In this document: piece by piece, positions 8,923-16,396 of the stretch
Layout: every line of letters starts with the position of its first letter
Position numbering within the stretch: the stretch's first letter is position 1
DNA from: Candidatus Nitrosomarinus catalina
GTDB taxonomy: Archaea > Thermoproteota > Nitrososphaeria > Nitrososphaerales > Nitrosopumilaceae
Length of the DNA: 64,000 nucleotides
Direction of reading: 5' to 3'
Assembly (NCBI RefSeq): GCF_002156965.1
Contig: NZ_CP021324.1
Span: 344,988 to 408,987 of the forward strand
Position numbers and translations under genes: made by a program
The notes under the pieces: model-generated
The model's input: the letters and a program-made list of their open reading frames with translations, nothing else
Databases searched by the model: none
What the model was told of the DNA's origin: nothing

Positions 8923-9387
8923 TTGTCACAAGAATTAGAACGTGTTTATACAATTCCGTTAGGCAAAGTATTACTTTCACAATCACAACATCGAGCAGTA
9001 AGAGCTATCAATATGATTAAAGAATTTGCCCAACATCATATGAAGGTGGAAACCATCAAAATTGATGAAGAGTTATCTCATCAAATTTGGGCTAGAGGTG
9101 TTCGTAGTCCTCCAAGAAAAATTAAAGTTAGAATGAGTAAAACCGATGAAGGTTATGTTCTTGTAACTCCATTTACTGATGATGTGGAATCAGCTGCCAG
9201 TCCTGCAAAGGAAAATAAAAAAGTTGAAGATGTTGTAGAAGAAGCACCAGCTAAAGAAGAAGCACCAGCTAAAGAAGAAGCACCAGCTAAAGAAGAAGCA
9301 CCAGCTAAAGAAGAAGCACCAGCTAAAGAAGAAGCACCAGCTAAAGAAGAAGCACCAGCTAAAGAAGAAGCACCATCTAAAGAATAA
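8923..9387 (+). CDS. rpl31e: 50S ribosomal protein L31e with repetitive C-terminal tail
   Basis: Residues 1-~85 are a normal L31e, a surface protein near the peptide exit tunnel (ERVYTIPLGK and WARGVRSPPRKIKV segments). Residues ~86-154 form an added low-complexity tail ending in eight copies of EAPAKE. The start is TTG, immediately after the L39e stop; the encoded SQELERVYTIPLG beginning fits the family, so the TTG start is credible. Most archaeal L31e proteins are 80-100 residues, so the tail is unusual. It is predicted to be disordered, with mixed charge. Confidence 0.93.
   Translation: MSQELERVYTIPLGKVLLSQSQHRAVRAINMIKEFAQHHMKVETIKIDEELSHQIWARGVRSPPRKIKVRMSKTDEGYVLVTPFTDDVESAASPAKENKKVEDVVEEAPAKEEAPAKEEAPAKEEAPAKEEAPAKEEAPAKEEAPAKEEAPSKE
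9241..9384. repeat. 18-bp tandem repeat, eight units, in the L31e tail
   Basis: Eight contiguous 18-nt units, each encoding EAPAKE. The first seven are identical and the last has one change (Ala to Ser). The near-perfect DNA identity points to recent expansion by slippage, so copy number may vary between strains. Confidence 0.97.
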
Positions 9388-9792
9388 AAATTAAAATTTT
9401 CTTAATTCTAATAAAATTAGTTTGTCTAAAATGAATAATGATCGTCTATTTCATGATTCTTCATTTTAGATTCTGTTTTTTTGTTTGAACTGGATTCTGG
9501 CAAATCCATAATGAAACAAAATACCTTCTTTTCGATAGTATTTGTCAGTTCATTTTTCATTGATCTATCATGTTTTTCTTTGATTTATGTTCTTCTGTGT
9601 TTTTTTGACCATGATTAGATCAAACTTAAATATTTTTTTCACTTAGTAATTTTAACAAGAAAATGCCCTCATTTGCAGAATTGAATGTTGGAGAATAATG
9701 GACTCATTTCTTTTCCATATTTTCTTGTTTTTTGGCATTAGTCTCAAAATAAGTCAAATTTTAAGTTCAGGTATTTTCTAGTAAAATAAAAT
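9388..9792. other. 405-nt gap without a convincing gene
   Basis: This is the longest gene-free stretch in the window. It is very T-rich. It contains the inverted repeat at 9425-9470, a small hairpin (TGGATT/AATCCA near 9491-9508) and a TATA-like CTTAAATATTTTTTT near 9627-9641. Only very short open frames occur (a 35-codon hydrophobic one at 9511-9618 and an 11-codon one from 9662). A small RNA could lie here, but none is recognisable. Confidence 0.6.
9425..9470. repeat. inverted repeat with perfect 11-bp arms downstream of rpl31e
   Basis: TCTAAAATGAA (9425-9435) is the exact reverse complement of TTCATTTTAGA (9460-9470), with a 24-nt spacer. A T-rich run (TTCTGTTTTTTTG) follows. It lies 38 nt after the L31e stop and could be a 3'-end hairpin or processing site of the ribosomal transcript. 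Confidence 0.5.
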
Positions 9793-10020
9793 ATGCCTGA
9801 GATCTTTGTTTATTGTAAAACATGTAGTAAAAAAGTCAAAGCTGTTGTTTTAACAGTTCATGAAAAGGAATATGATGAATCCATTCAGGGATATAGACGA
9901 TATGGAATGGTTAGAATTTTAGAGCACAATATTGGATTTAGAAAAACTTGTTCTGATACTTCACAAATGAAAGCAATTGTCTCCTCTGACTCAAAAGACG
10001 ACAATGGTGTTTTAAATTAA
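9793..10020 (+). CDS. small protein of unknown function (75 aa)
   Basis: I do not recognise this protein. It has a CKTC pair at residues 8-11, followed by a lysine-rich strand and an aromatic/arginine-rich middle (GYRRYGMVRIL). Only one further cysteine (Cys54) is present, so a complete zinc ribbon is not obvious. Separate from L31e by the 405-nt gap and convergent with the FtsZ-like gene. Confidence 0.65.
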   Translation: MPEIFVYCKTCSKKVKAVVLTVHEKEYDESIQGYRRYGMVRILEHNIGFRKTCSDTSQMKAIVSSDSKDDNGVLN

Positions 10021-10050
10021 CAAATAATTTTTGGAATTTGTGAAAATAAT

Positions 10051-10998
10051 TTATTCTAATTGATATAGATCTAATTTACAATCTATGCTGCAATCTGGAG
10101 TATCCCAATCAAGTGTTTGTTCTTTTGGTATCATTGCTAATGGATCATAATTATCAAATTTTGTCATTGTTTGTACTGATGATAGCATTACTACTTTGGA
10201 TTCATCTGATGATGACATGTTAATTTGTGAACTTGATTGATTTGTGATTCCATTTGAGATGTTTTTAATTGAATTGATTACTCCTACTGGGATGTTTTCT
10301 CCTCCTGCAACATACAAAATTGAACTTTTTATGGTATTTGGTGGTGCATTTTCGTATAGCATTTTTAATGAATCTCTTAGAGATTCCTCCATATCTTGTC
10401 CATCTTTACTTGTTGTCAGAATATTTGTTTTTGACTCTATTTCAGTTGCTTCAAGTGATTTTACTACATGCATTATTGCTGAGTTGGCAATACTGTAGCA
10501 TGTTTTGGGAGTTAAATCTGGATTACTTTCCAATAGTGAATCATTATCTAATACAATTGTACATTGTGAATCTTCTCTAACTCTTTTTAATGAAATTCCT
10601 GAATTGAATATTTTCTCTTTTTCATATTTGAATGGCATTATTGCAAATGTGATTAAGCCTTTGTCTGTATCTTTACATATCTCTGAGATGACTGGAGCTA
10701 TTGCTGCACCTGCTTTTCCTGCTAAATTACTCATTAAAACAACTGTGGAGTACTGTGAAATCTTAGATTTGATATATTCGGATTTTTTGTATGCTGAACC
10801 TCTGATCAATTGAACTGATGGATTAATTATTGAATCTGTAGATATGTGAATTGAATCACTATTTGATAAACAATCTTTTGAATCGTTACTAATTACTAGG
10901 CAATCTGAATTTAGGGCATCTTTTGCTTGGTTTGCCAACTTTGAGCCTGCTCCGCCTAATCCTATAACTAGCACTGGTTCTTTTACTTGAAAACTCAT
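10051..10998 (-). CDS. divergent FtsZ/tubulin-family protein
   Basis: A 315-residue protein with a tubulin/FtsZ-type nucleotide-binding N-terminus: VLVIGLGGAGSK (T1 loop, residues 10-20) and an LKRVREDSQCTIVLDNDSL segment that matches the FtsZ helix before T6. The hallmark T4 loop GGGTG(T/S)G is replaced by NLAGKAGAAIAP (91-102), and I find no NxDxxD T7 loop needed for GTP hydrolysis between subunits. AOA divide with Cdv/ESCRT proteins, and their FtsZ homologues are known to be degenerate. GTPase activity and polymer formation are therefore doubtful; the cellular role is unknown. Confidence 0.75.
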   Translation of the reverse strand: MSFQVKEPVLVIGLGGAGSKLANQAKDALNSDCLVISNDSKDCLSNSDSIHISTDSIINPSVQLIRGSAYKKSEYIKSKISQYSTVVLMSNLAGKAGAAIAPVISEICKDTDKGLITFAIMPFKYEKEKIFNSGISLKRVREDSQCTIVLDNDSLLESNPDLTPKTCYSIANSAIMHVVKSLEATEIESKTNILTTSKDGQDMEESLRDSLKMLYENAPPNTIKSSILYVAGGENIPVGVINSIKNISNGITNQSSSQINMSSSDESKVVMLSSVQTMTKFDNYDPLAMIPKEQTLDWDTPDCSIDCKLDLYQLE

Positions 10999-11070
10999 TC
11001 TAATATTATTCTCAGATTTACATAAAAAACCTTCTTACGTTTTTTTTATCAAATTTTAGATCGAAAAAAT

Positions 11071-12339
11071 TTAGCTTGCGATCTTCCCAATTAGCCTTTT
11101 TCTGGTAGCATCAGTGATTTCAACTGTATGTGAATCTCCAATTTTGACTTCCTCATCAACTGCAATAGGTTTGTAAGCATAGTTTCTTCCCTTGATTCCT
11201 TCTTCTGTTTTTTCGTCAAACAATACTTTGCCTTTCCATCCGATCCATTTTTTATTACTTTCTAGGGATATATTGTTGATCTGATCAAAAATAACTTTAC
11301 TTCTTCTTTTAACTTCTGATGCATCGATTTGTTTTAATTCTGCAGCATCAGTTCCAGGTCTAGCACTGTACTTTGATAAATTGACAACATCTGGTTTTGT
11401 TTCATCTAACAATTGAATAGTTTTTTGAAAGTCTTCTTCTGTTTCTGATGGAAATCCTACAATTATGTCTGTGGAAATTGTGAAATTTGTAAATTTCTCT
11501 TTTGTCATTTTTACAATTTCTCTAAATGTTTGAGAAGTATGTCCTCTTTTCATATCGTTTAGTACCTTATCACTTCCACTTTGAACTGGAATATGTAAAA
11601 ATTTGAAAACCTTTTTGTTATCATATGACTCAATTAATTTTTCTTTGATTCTTGGCATATACATTGGATTCATCATCCCAACTCTTATCATAAAGTCTTC
11701 TGGAATTTCTGTAACTGAATTTACCAATGAAGGTAAATCTGTTCCTATGTCTAATCCATAACATCCGTTATCTGTTGATGTCAGCCAAACTTCTTTACAT
11801 CCTTCTTTAATTTCTGTTTGAACTTGTCTTACTATGTCTCCTAATCTATAACTTGAAAGATCCCCCTTTGATAATTTGGTTTGACAAAATGTACATTCGC
11901 TCATACATCCACTTGCAATTTCTACGATTCCAACAGTTGGATTTAGTCTAACTTTTGGCAATCCCACTTTTGATAAATCTGAATCCTCTAGGGCTATTTG
12001 CTTTCTACCTCCTAATGTGGAATTGATTACTTCTAATGTTTTACCTAATGAACTTGGGCCAAGTAAACTTGCATTTTCTGAAAATTTTTCAACATTTTCT
12101 TTTTCAGCTTTTGGTAGACACCCTGCAACAATTAGTGGTTTTGTTTTTAATGATTTTATTCTGTACATCATTTTATTTGCAGTTGTATCTTTAACTGAGC
12201 AGGTAACAATTAGGTTAAGATCTGATTCTGTTGAATTCGTTGCTAACGTATGTCCTCCATTAACAATTAACCCTGAAATCATTTCGGAATCTGCAAAGCT
12301 AGCAGAACAGCCATAGGCTTCTACAAAAATTTTTGCCAT
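11071..12339 (-). CDS. tRNA-t6A37 methylthiotransferase, e-MtaB/CDKAL1 type
   Basis: Radical-SAM enzyme expected to convert t6A to ms2t6A at position 37 of tRNAs reading ANN codons. Domain order: an N-terminal methylthiotransferase domain with its cluster cysteines (Cys11, Cys47, Cys74), a radical-SAM domain with CxxxCxxC (Cys145, Cys149, Cys152), and a C-terminal TRAM-like RNA-binding domain (~360-420). At 422 residues the length fits the archaeal/eukaryotic subgroup. Its start is 3 nt from the stop of the upstream fumarase-family gene, so the two are probably co-transcribed. Confidence 0.9.
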   Translation of the reverse strand: MAKIFVEAYGCSASFADSEMISGLIVNGGHTLATNSTESDLNLIVTCSVKDTTANKMMYRIKSLKTKPLIVAGCLPKAEKENVEKFSENASLLGPSSLGKTLEVINSTLGGRKQIALEDSDLSKVGLPKVRLNPTVGIVEIASGCMSECTFCQTKLSKGDLSSYRLGDIVRQVQTEIKEGCKEVWLTSTDNGCYGLDIGTDLPSLVNSVTEIPEDFMIRVGMMNPMYMPRIKEKLIESYDNKKVFKFLHIPVQSGSDKVLNDMKRGHTSQTFREIVKMTKEKFTNFTISTDIIVGFPSETEEDFQKTIQLLDETKPDVVNLSKYSARPGTDAAELKQIDASEVKRRSKVIFDQINNISLESNKKWIGWKGKVLFDEKTEEGIKGRNYAYKPIAVDEEVKIGDSHTVEITDATRKRLIGKIAS

Positions 12340-12342
12340 GAT

Positions 12343-13704
12343 TTATCTAAATAACGAATCTATTTCTTTGTTGGTCATTAGTTTCTTTGAAACTACTAAT
12401 TCTCTAATTGTTTTTCCAGTTTTTAGTGATTCTTTGAATAATTCTGCTGACTTCAAATATCCTATTTTTGGAGTAAGTAAAGTTACTATCACTGGACTGT
12501 TTTCAATATTCTCTTGAAGCTTTTGTTTATTTGCTGTTAATCCGTCAATTAGATTTGCAGAAAATATTGGCAAAAAGTTTTTGAGCATATCTGTTGACTC
12601 TAAAACTGATTTTAGCATTCCTGGTAGCATTACATTTAGTTCAAATTGTCCTCCTTGAGCAGCATATGATACTGCAGTATCATTTCCTATGATGTTAAAA
12701 CAAATCATATTCATACATTCAGCTAATGATGGGTTGACTTTACCTGGCATGATGGATGATCCTGCATGAACTGCTGGAATTCCCAATTCTGCTAATCCTG
12801 CAATTGGACCTGATGCCATTAATCTAATGTCATTTGCAATTTTTCCAATTTCTAATGCCAAGTTTCTCAATGCTCCTGATGCATTTGCAACTGGATACTT
12901 ACTTTGTAAACTAAATTGCATATCTGGTTCTGGTTTTAGTTTAAGCTTAGAAATTTTACTTAGTTCTGCTATTGCAATTTTTCTATATCCTTTAGGTGTA
13001 TTTGCACCATTACCTACTGCGGTGCCTCCGAGTGCAACATTTTGTAATTCTTTTTGTGCTGCAACAAGGTTGTTTTTAGCTTTTGTTATGGATGTAGTGT
13101 AAGCTGCAAATTCACTACCCAATGTAATTGGCAATGCATCCATCAAATGGGTTCTTCCAATTTTTTTAAATGATGCAAATTCTTTTGCTTTTTTAGATAA
13201 TGATTTAATTAAAATTTCTACTGCTGGAATTGTTTCTTTCAGATTCATCAAAATTGCTACATGCATTGCAGTTGGATATGTATCGTTACTTGACTGTGAC
13301 ATGTTTACGTGATCATTTGGATGTAGGAATTCATACTGTCCTTTTTTCTTGTGTAAAATTTCTAACGCAACATTTGAAATGACTTCGTTGGAATTCATGT
13401 TGAATGCAGTTCCTGCACCTGAGTTGATCATGTCTACCACAAATTGTTCTGTGAATTTTCCTGACAATATTTTGTCACATGCTGAAACTATGGCTTTTCC
13501 ACGTTTTGCGTCAATTGCTTTAGTCTTCATATTGGCAACTGCTGCAGATCTCTTTATCATTACAAATGCTTCAATCAAATTTTTGTGGGCTTTGTTACCT
13601 GTTACGTGATATTGATTAATTGCTCTACCTGTAAATGCTCCATAATATGCATCTGCAGGAATTTTGACTTTGCCTAATGAATCTTGATCTAATCGAAACT
13701 TCAT
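12343..13704 (-). CDS. class II fumarate hydratase / aspartase family enzyme
   Basis: A fumarase/aspartase superfamily lyase. Seen are an SSNDTYPTAMH segment, the signature loop GSSIMPGKVNPS and a C-terminal domain. The PGKVNP form of the loop is typical of class II fumarase (aspartase has PAKVNP), whereas INSGAGTAFNMN is closer to aspartase, so the substrate is not certain. AOA need fumarase in the carbon cycle linked to 3-hydroxypropionate/4-hydroxybutyrate fixation, which favours fumarase. The longest frame starts at 13752, but the ATG at 13704 (MKFRLDQDSLG) aligns with the family start and leaves a TATA-like AATAATAAAA about 26 nt upstream. Confidence 0.85.
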   Translation of the reverse strand: MKFRLDQDSLGKVKIPADAYYGAFTGRAINQYHVTGNKAHKNLIEAFVMIKRSAAVANMKTKAIDAKRGKAIVSACDKILSGKFTEQFVVDMINSGAGTAFNMNSNEVISNVALEILHKKKGQYEFLHPNDHVNMSQSSNDTYPTAMHVAILMNLKETIPAVEILIKSLSKKAKEFASFKKIGRTHLMDALPITLGSEFAAYTTSITKAKNNLVAAQKELQNVALGGTAVGNGANTPKGYRKIAIAELSKISKLKLKPEPDMQFSLQSKYPVANASGALRNLALEIGKIANDIRLMASGPIAGLAELGIPAVHAGSSIMPGKVNPSLAECMNMICFNIIGNDTAVSYAAQGGQFELNVMLPGMLKSVLESTDMLKNFLPIFSANLIDGLTANKQKLQENIENSPVIVTLLTPKIGYLKSAELFKESLKTGKTIRELVVSKKLMTNKEIDSLFR

Positions 13705-13747
13705 GTTGACTTTATTATTTTCACTTTTATTATTCATTCCTTTTGAA

Positions 13748-13771
13748 ATCATTCTATGACTATAGAATGAT
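13748..13771. promoter_or_regulatory. 10-bp-arm inverted repeat between the fumarase-family and nirK genes
   Basis: ATCATTCTAT and ATAGAATGAT are perfect inverted arms separated by GACT. The element sits in the divergent promoter region, about 45 nt upstream of the preferred fumarase-family start and about 60 nt upstream of the nirK TATA box. It could be a regulator-binding site (operator) or an RNA hairpin. No regulator is assigned. Confidence 0.55.
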
Positions 13772-13828
13772 AGATCTTCTTGAATTTCCCCTAGGACTGA
13801 TCGTTAGCACCATGAAAATTCAGCTTTA

Positions 13829-13839
13829 GTATTTATAAC
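13829..13839 (+). promoter_or_regulatory. TATA box of nirK
   Basis: The sequence GTATTTATAAC is centred about 26 nt upstream of the nirK ATG at 13860. This spacing predicts a leaderless or nearly leaderless transcript. No Shine-Dalgarno motif is seen. Confidence 0.65.
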
Positions 13840-13859
13840 TCTAATTCGGAATTTGTACC

Positions 13860-15287
13860 ATGAATAAGAAAACTAGTATGCTCTTCACAATTGCAGCAGT
13901 AGCTGTAATGGGAGCAACCTTATTCGGAAGCACATACACAAATACCCAAATTAGTGGACAAGCACTCGACATCAACAAAATGGATGTTGAAGTACTTGAG
14001 AAAATCCATCAAATGGGCGGCTTACAACTTGTAATGCCACAAGCATTCGCAGAAACCGATTGTGGAGTACTCGAATCCTCTGGAAGAACAGTACACGACT
14101 TTCAACTAACCGGTGAGAGCCATGAAATGCCTCTCTTAAACGGTGAAACTTACAATGCTATGACCTTTAGTGGACAAGTCCCAGGTCCAACATTAAGAGT
14201 TACACAAGGTGATGTTGTAAAGATGACACTAACCATTCCATCAACTGAAATGGTAGGACACGGAAATGACATGCACGCATCTCAGATAACTGCAGGAGCA
14301 TTTGAATCCGTTAATCCAGGTGAATCCACAACTTACTGCTATATTGCTGAATCCGCAGGAATTTTCAAATACCATTGTTCTGGTGTTAAACTCGCTGCTA
14401 TGGATCAACACGTACTTTCCGGCATGTACGGAATTGCAATTGTTGACCCTGCAAACGGTTACAAGAAATTAATGGTTGAGAAAACAAGCGGAAGCGGTGA
14501 ATTAGACAGAAAATTCTACGATGCTGATGCATTAGAGTTCCAGCTACAATACAACCAGTTGTACTTAACTGACGGTAATTATGATATGGGCAAAATGATG
14601 TCTCATCAAAACACCGCAACAGTAGTCAACGGCATGCAATTTGGTTATGTTCCAAACATGGCACACAACTTACTTGTAATGGGTGATCCAGAAAAGAAAA
14701 TCAGTGCAGTTTTGCAAGCAAGAGATGGACTTGACTTAGAAGAAACACAAGGACAACTCTTATTTGTTGAAAATGATCAACACGTAAGAATTTTCATCGA
14801 GAACCAAGGTAATGAACCAGTCTTCTTCCACATTGTAGGAGAAATATTGGATAGAATTACACAAGGTAACAGAGTACAATCTGCTGCCACTGAAACATGG
14901 TTACTCGGAGGTTCACAAGGTATGATTGTAGATTTGGTATTTGATGAGCCAGGAGTTTATGCAGCAGTTAACCACGACTATGCAGCAATCTATTCCGGTG
15001 CAGTAACAGTATTTGTTGCAGGTGATCCATTCAACTTAAACCCAATCGTTGAAGGCTTAGGTATGGACGCAGTACCATCATACGCATATGTCTTAGGTAA
15101 TCCAAGTGATGCAGTCCCACCAATGGGTCAAAACAGCATTGCTCACCCAGCATTAAACATCCATGGTATGTATACCGATGAAGTTATTTCTGATTTGAAA
15201 GCAGACGGTGCTATCCCACTATGGGAAGTAGTTCCTGAATTAGCTGGACCAATCATTGAAGTAATGACAGACTTAGGTCGTATCTAG
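13860..15287 (+). CDS. nirK: copper nitrite reductase NirK, AOA type
   Basis: Exported multicopper protein of 475 residues that is expected to reduce nitrite to nitric oxide in ammonia oxidation. A signal region covers residues ~1-25. Two cupredoxin domains follow. The copper ligands can be placed by the NirK spacing: His134, Cys173, His184 and Met189 for type 1, and His139 and His172 for type 2. FHIVGE and NHDYAAIY in domain 2 supply the catalytic and last type 2 histidines. The gene has its own promoter and a T-rich terminator. Codon use is richer in C-ending codons (AAC, TAC, CAC) than its neighbours, as expected for very high expression. Confidence 0.93.
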   Translation: MNKKTSMLFTIAAVAVMGATLFGSTYTNTQISGQALDINKMDVEVLEKIHQMGGLQLVMPQAFAETDCGVLESSGRTVHDFQLTGESHEMPLLNGETYNAMTFSGQVPGPTLRVTQGDVVKMTLTIPSTEMVGHGNDMHASQITAGAFESVNPGESTTYCYIAESAGIFKYHCSGVKLAAMDQHVLSGMYGIAIVDPANGYKKLMVEKTSGSGELDRKFYDADALEFQLQYNQLYLTDGNYDMGKMMSHQNTATVVNGMQFGYVPNMAHNLLVMGDPEKKISAVLQARDGLDLEETQGQLLFVENDQHVRIFIENQGNEPVFFHIVGEILDRITQGNRVQSAATETWLLGGSQGMIVDLVFDEPGVYAAVNHDYAAIYSGAVTVFVAGDPFNLNPIVEGLGMDAVPSYAYVLGNPSDAVPPMGQNSIAHPALNIHGMYTDEVISDLKADGAIPLWEVVPELAGPIIEVMTDLGRI

Positions 15288-15293
15288 ACCAAC

Positions 15294-15318
15294 TTTATTT
15301 TCTTTTTTTATTTTTTTT
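15294..15318 (+). terminator. T-rich terminator of nirK
   Basis: Several runs of T (including two uninterrupted tracts of seven to eight) start within 10 nt of the nirK stop, with no hairpin. This is the usual archaeal intrinsic terminator form. Confidence 0.6.
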
Positions 15319-15353
15319 AATGAATTATATGCCGCATTTCATTTTGAATTTTA

Positions 15354-16286
15354 TTGAGTTTTGAAGATTCTGTACTAATTTGTGATGAGGTAGATCCAGT
15401 ACTAACTAAAATCCTAACAGACAATGGTCTAAAGATTTCTTACGAACCTGAAATAACTCCTGAACAAATCTTAGAAAAAATTTCTAGTTTCAATATTATC
15501 ATTGTAAGAAGTAGAACTACTATTACCAAAGAGATGATTGACAAAGCTGATAATTGTAAAATAATTGCACGCGTTGGTGTTGGATTAGATAATGTTGATC
15601 AAGAAGCTGCTAAAATAAAGAACATTCGCGTAATTAATGCTGTAGAAGGTGCAATGAATGCAGTAGCTGAATTAGTTTTGGGTTTGATGTTATCTTTAGC
15701 AAGACAAACTGCTAGGGGTGATAGAGCAATCCGTGATGGAAAGTGGCTCAAAAAAGAACTAAAGGGAACAGAACTTCGTGGAAAATATTTAGGAATTATT
15801 GGATTGGGAAATATTGGAAAAAGATTAGGTAGACTTGCACGTGCACTTAACATGAATATTATTGGATATGATGTGATGCCAATTGATGAGGAATTTGCAA
15901 AGGAAGTTGGTTTGATGAAAGCTGATTTGAATACTTTGTTACAAAGCTGTGATTATGTTTCAATTCATGTTCCACTACTTGATTCAACTCATCATCTTTT
16001 GGATGCACAAAAAATGGCAACAATGAAAAACACTGCAAAAATTATCAATACTTCTAGAGGAGGCGTTGTTGATGAAGATGCTTTGTATGAAGCAATCAAG
16101 AATGGTACTTTGGGTGGTGCAGCATTGGATGTTTTTGAAGAAGAACCTGCAACTGGTAATAAGTTGGCTGAACTTGACAATGTGATCTTAACTCCTCATA
16201 TTGGAGCTCAAACAAAAGAGGCTCAGTCCCTTGCTGCAAATGTAATTGGTGAGAAAATTATTCAGATTCTTAGAGGCGTTATCTAG
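15354..16286 (+). CDS. serA: D-3-phosphoglycerate dehydrogenase (short form)
   Basis: First enzyme of serine synthesis, oxidising 3-phosphoglycerate with NAD. The 310 residues contain the D-2-hydroxyacid dehydrogenase fold: a substrate domain, a Rossmann domain with GLGNIGKRLGR (~147-157), the TSRGGVVDEDAL segment with the catalytic arginine, an acidic catalytic residue in DVFEEEPA and the histidine in TPHIGAQT. The C-terminal ACT regulatory domain of bacterial SerA is absent. It starts with TTG at 15354; a start further downstream would remove the first strand. Other hydroxyacid dehydrogenases cannot be fully excluded. Confidence 0.85.
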   Translation: MSFEDSVLICDEVDPVLTKILTDNGLKISYEPEITPEQILEKISSFNIIIVRSRTTITKEMIDKADNCKIIARVGVGLDNVDQEAAKIKNIRVINAVEGAMNAVAELVLGLMLSLARQTARGDRAIRDGKWLKKELKGTELRGKYLGIIGLGNIGKRLGRLARALNMNIIGYDVMPIDEEFAKEVGLMKADLNTLLQSCDYVSIHVPLLDSTHHLLDAQKMATMKNTAKIINTSRGGVVDEDALYEAIKNGTLGGAALDVFEEEPATGNKLAELDNVILTPHIGAQTKEAQSLAANVIGEKIIQILRGVI

Positions 16287-16396
16287 AATTTAGATGCCCT
16301 GTTGTGCCTAATTTTAAAAAATATTCAAAAAAATTGACTTTTACGTGATTAATAATCGGCTCTTTGACTTTAACATACTTTTTGAGTTAAAAATTT

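Noticed and set aside
9511-9618. 35-residue hydrophobic frame in the 405-nt gap
   Set aside because: Its Phe/Ser/Leu-rich composition is what T-rich DNA yields by chance; there is no promoter at the right distance and no charged flank typical of membrane microproteins.
9662-9697. 11-residue frame that could be a leader peptide
   Set aside because: No regulated gene or attenuator structure follows directly.
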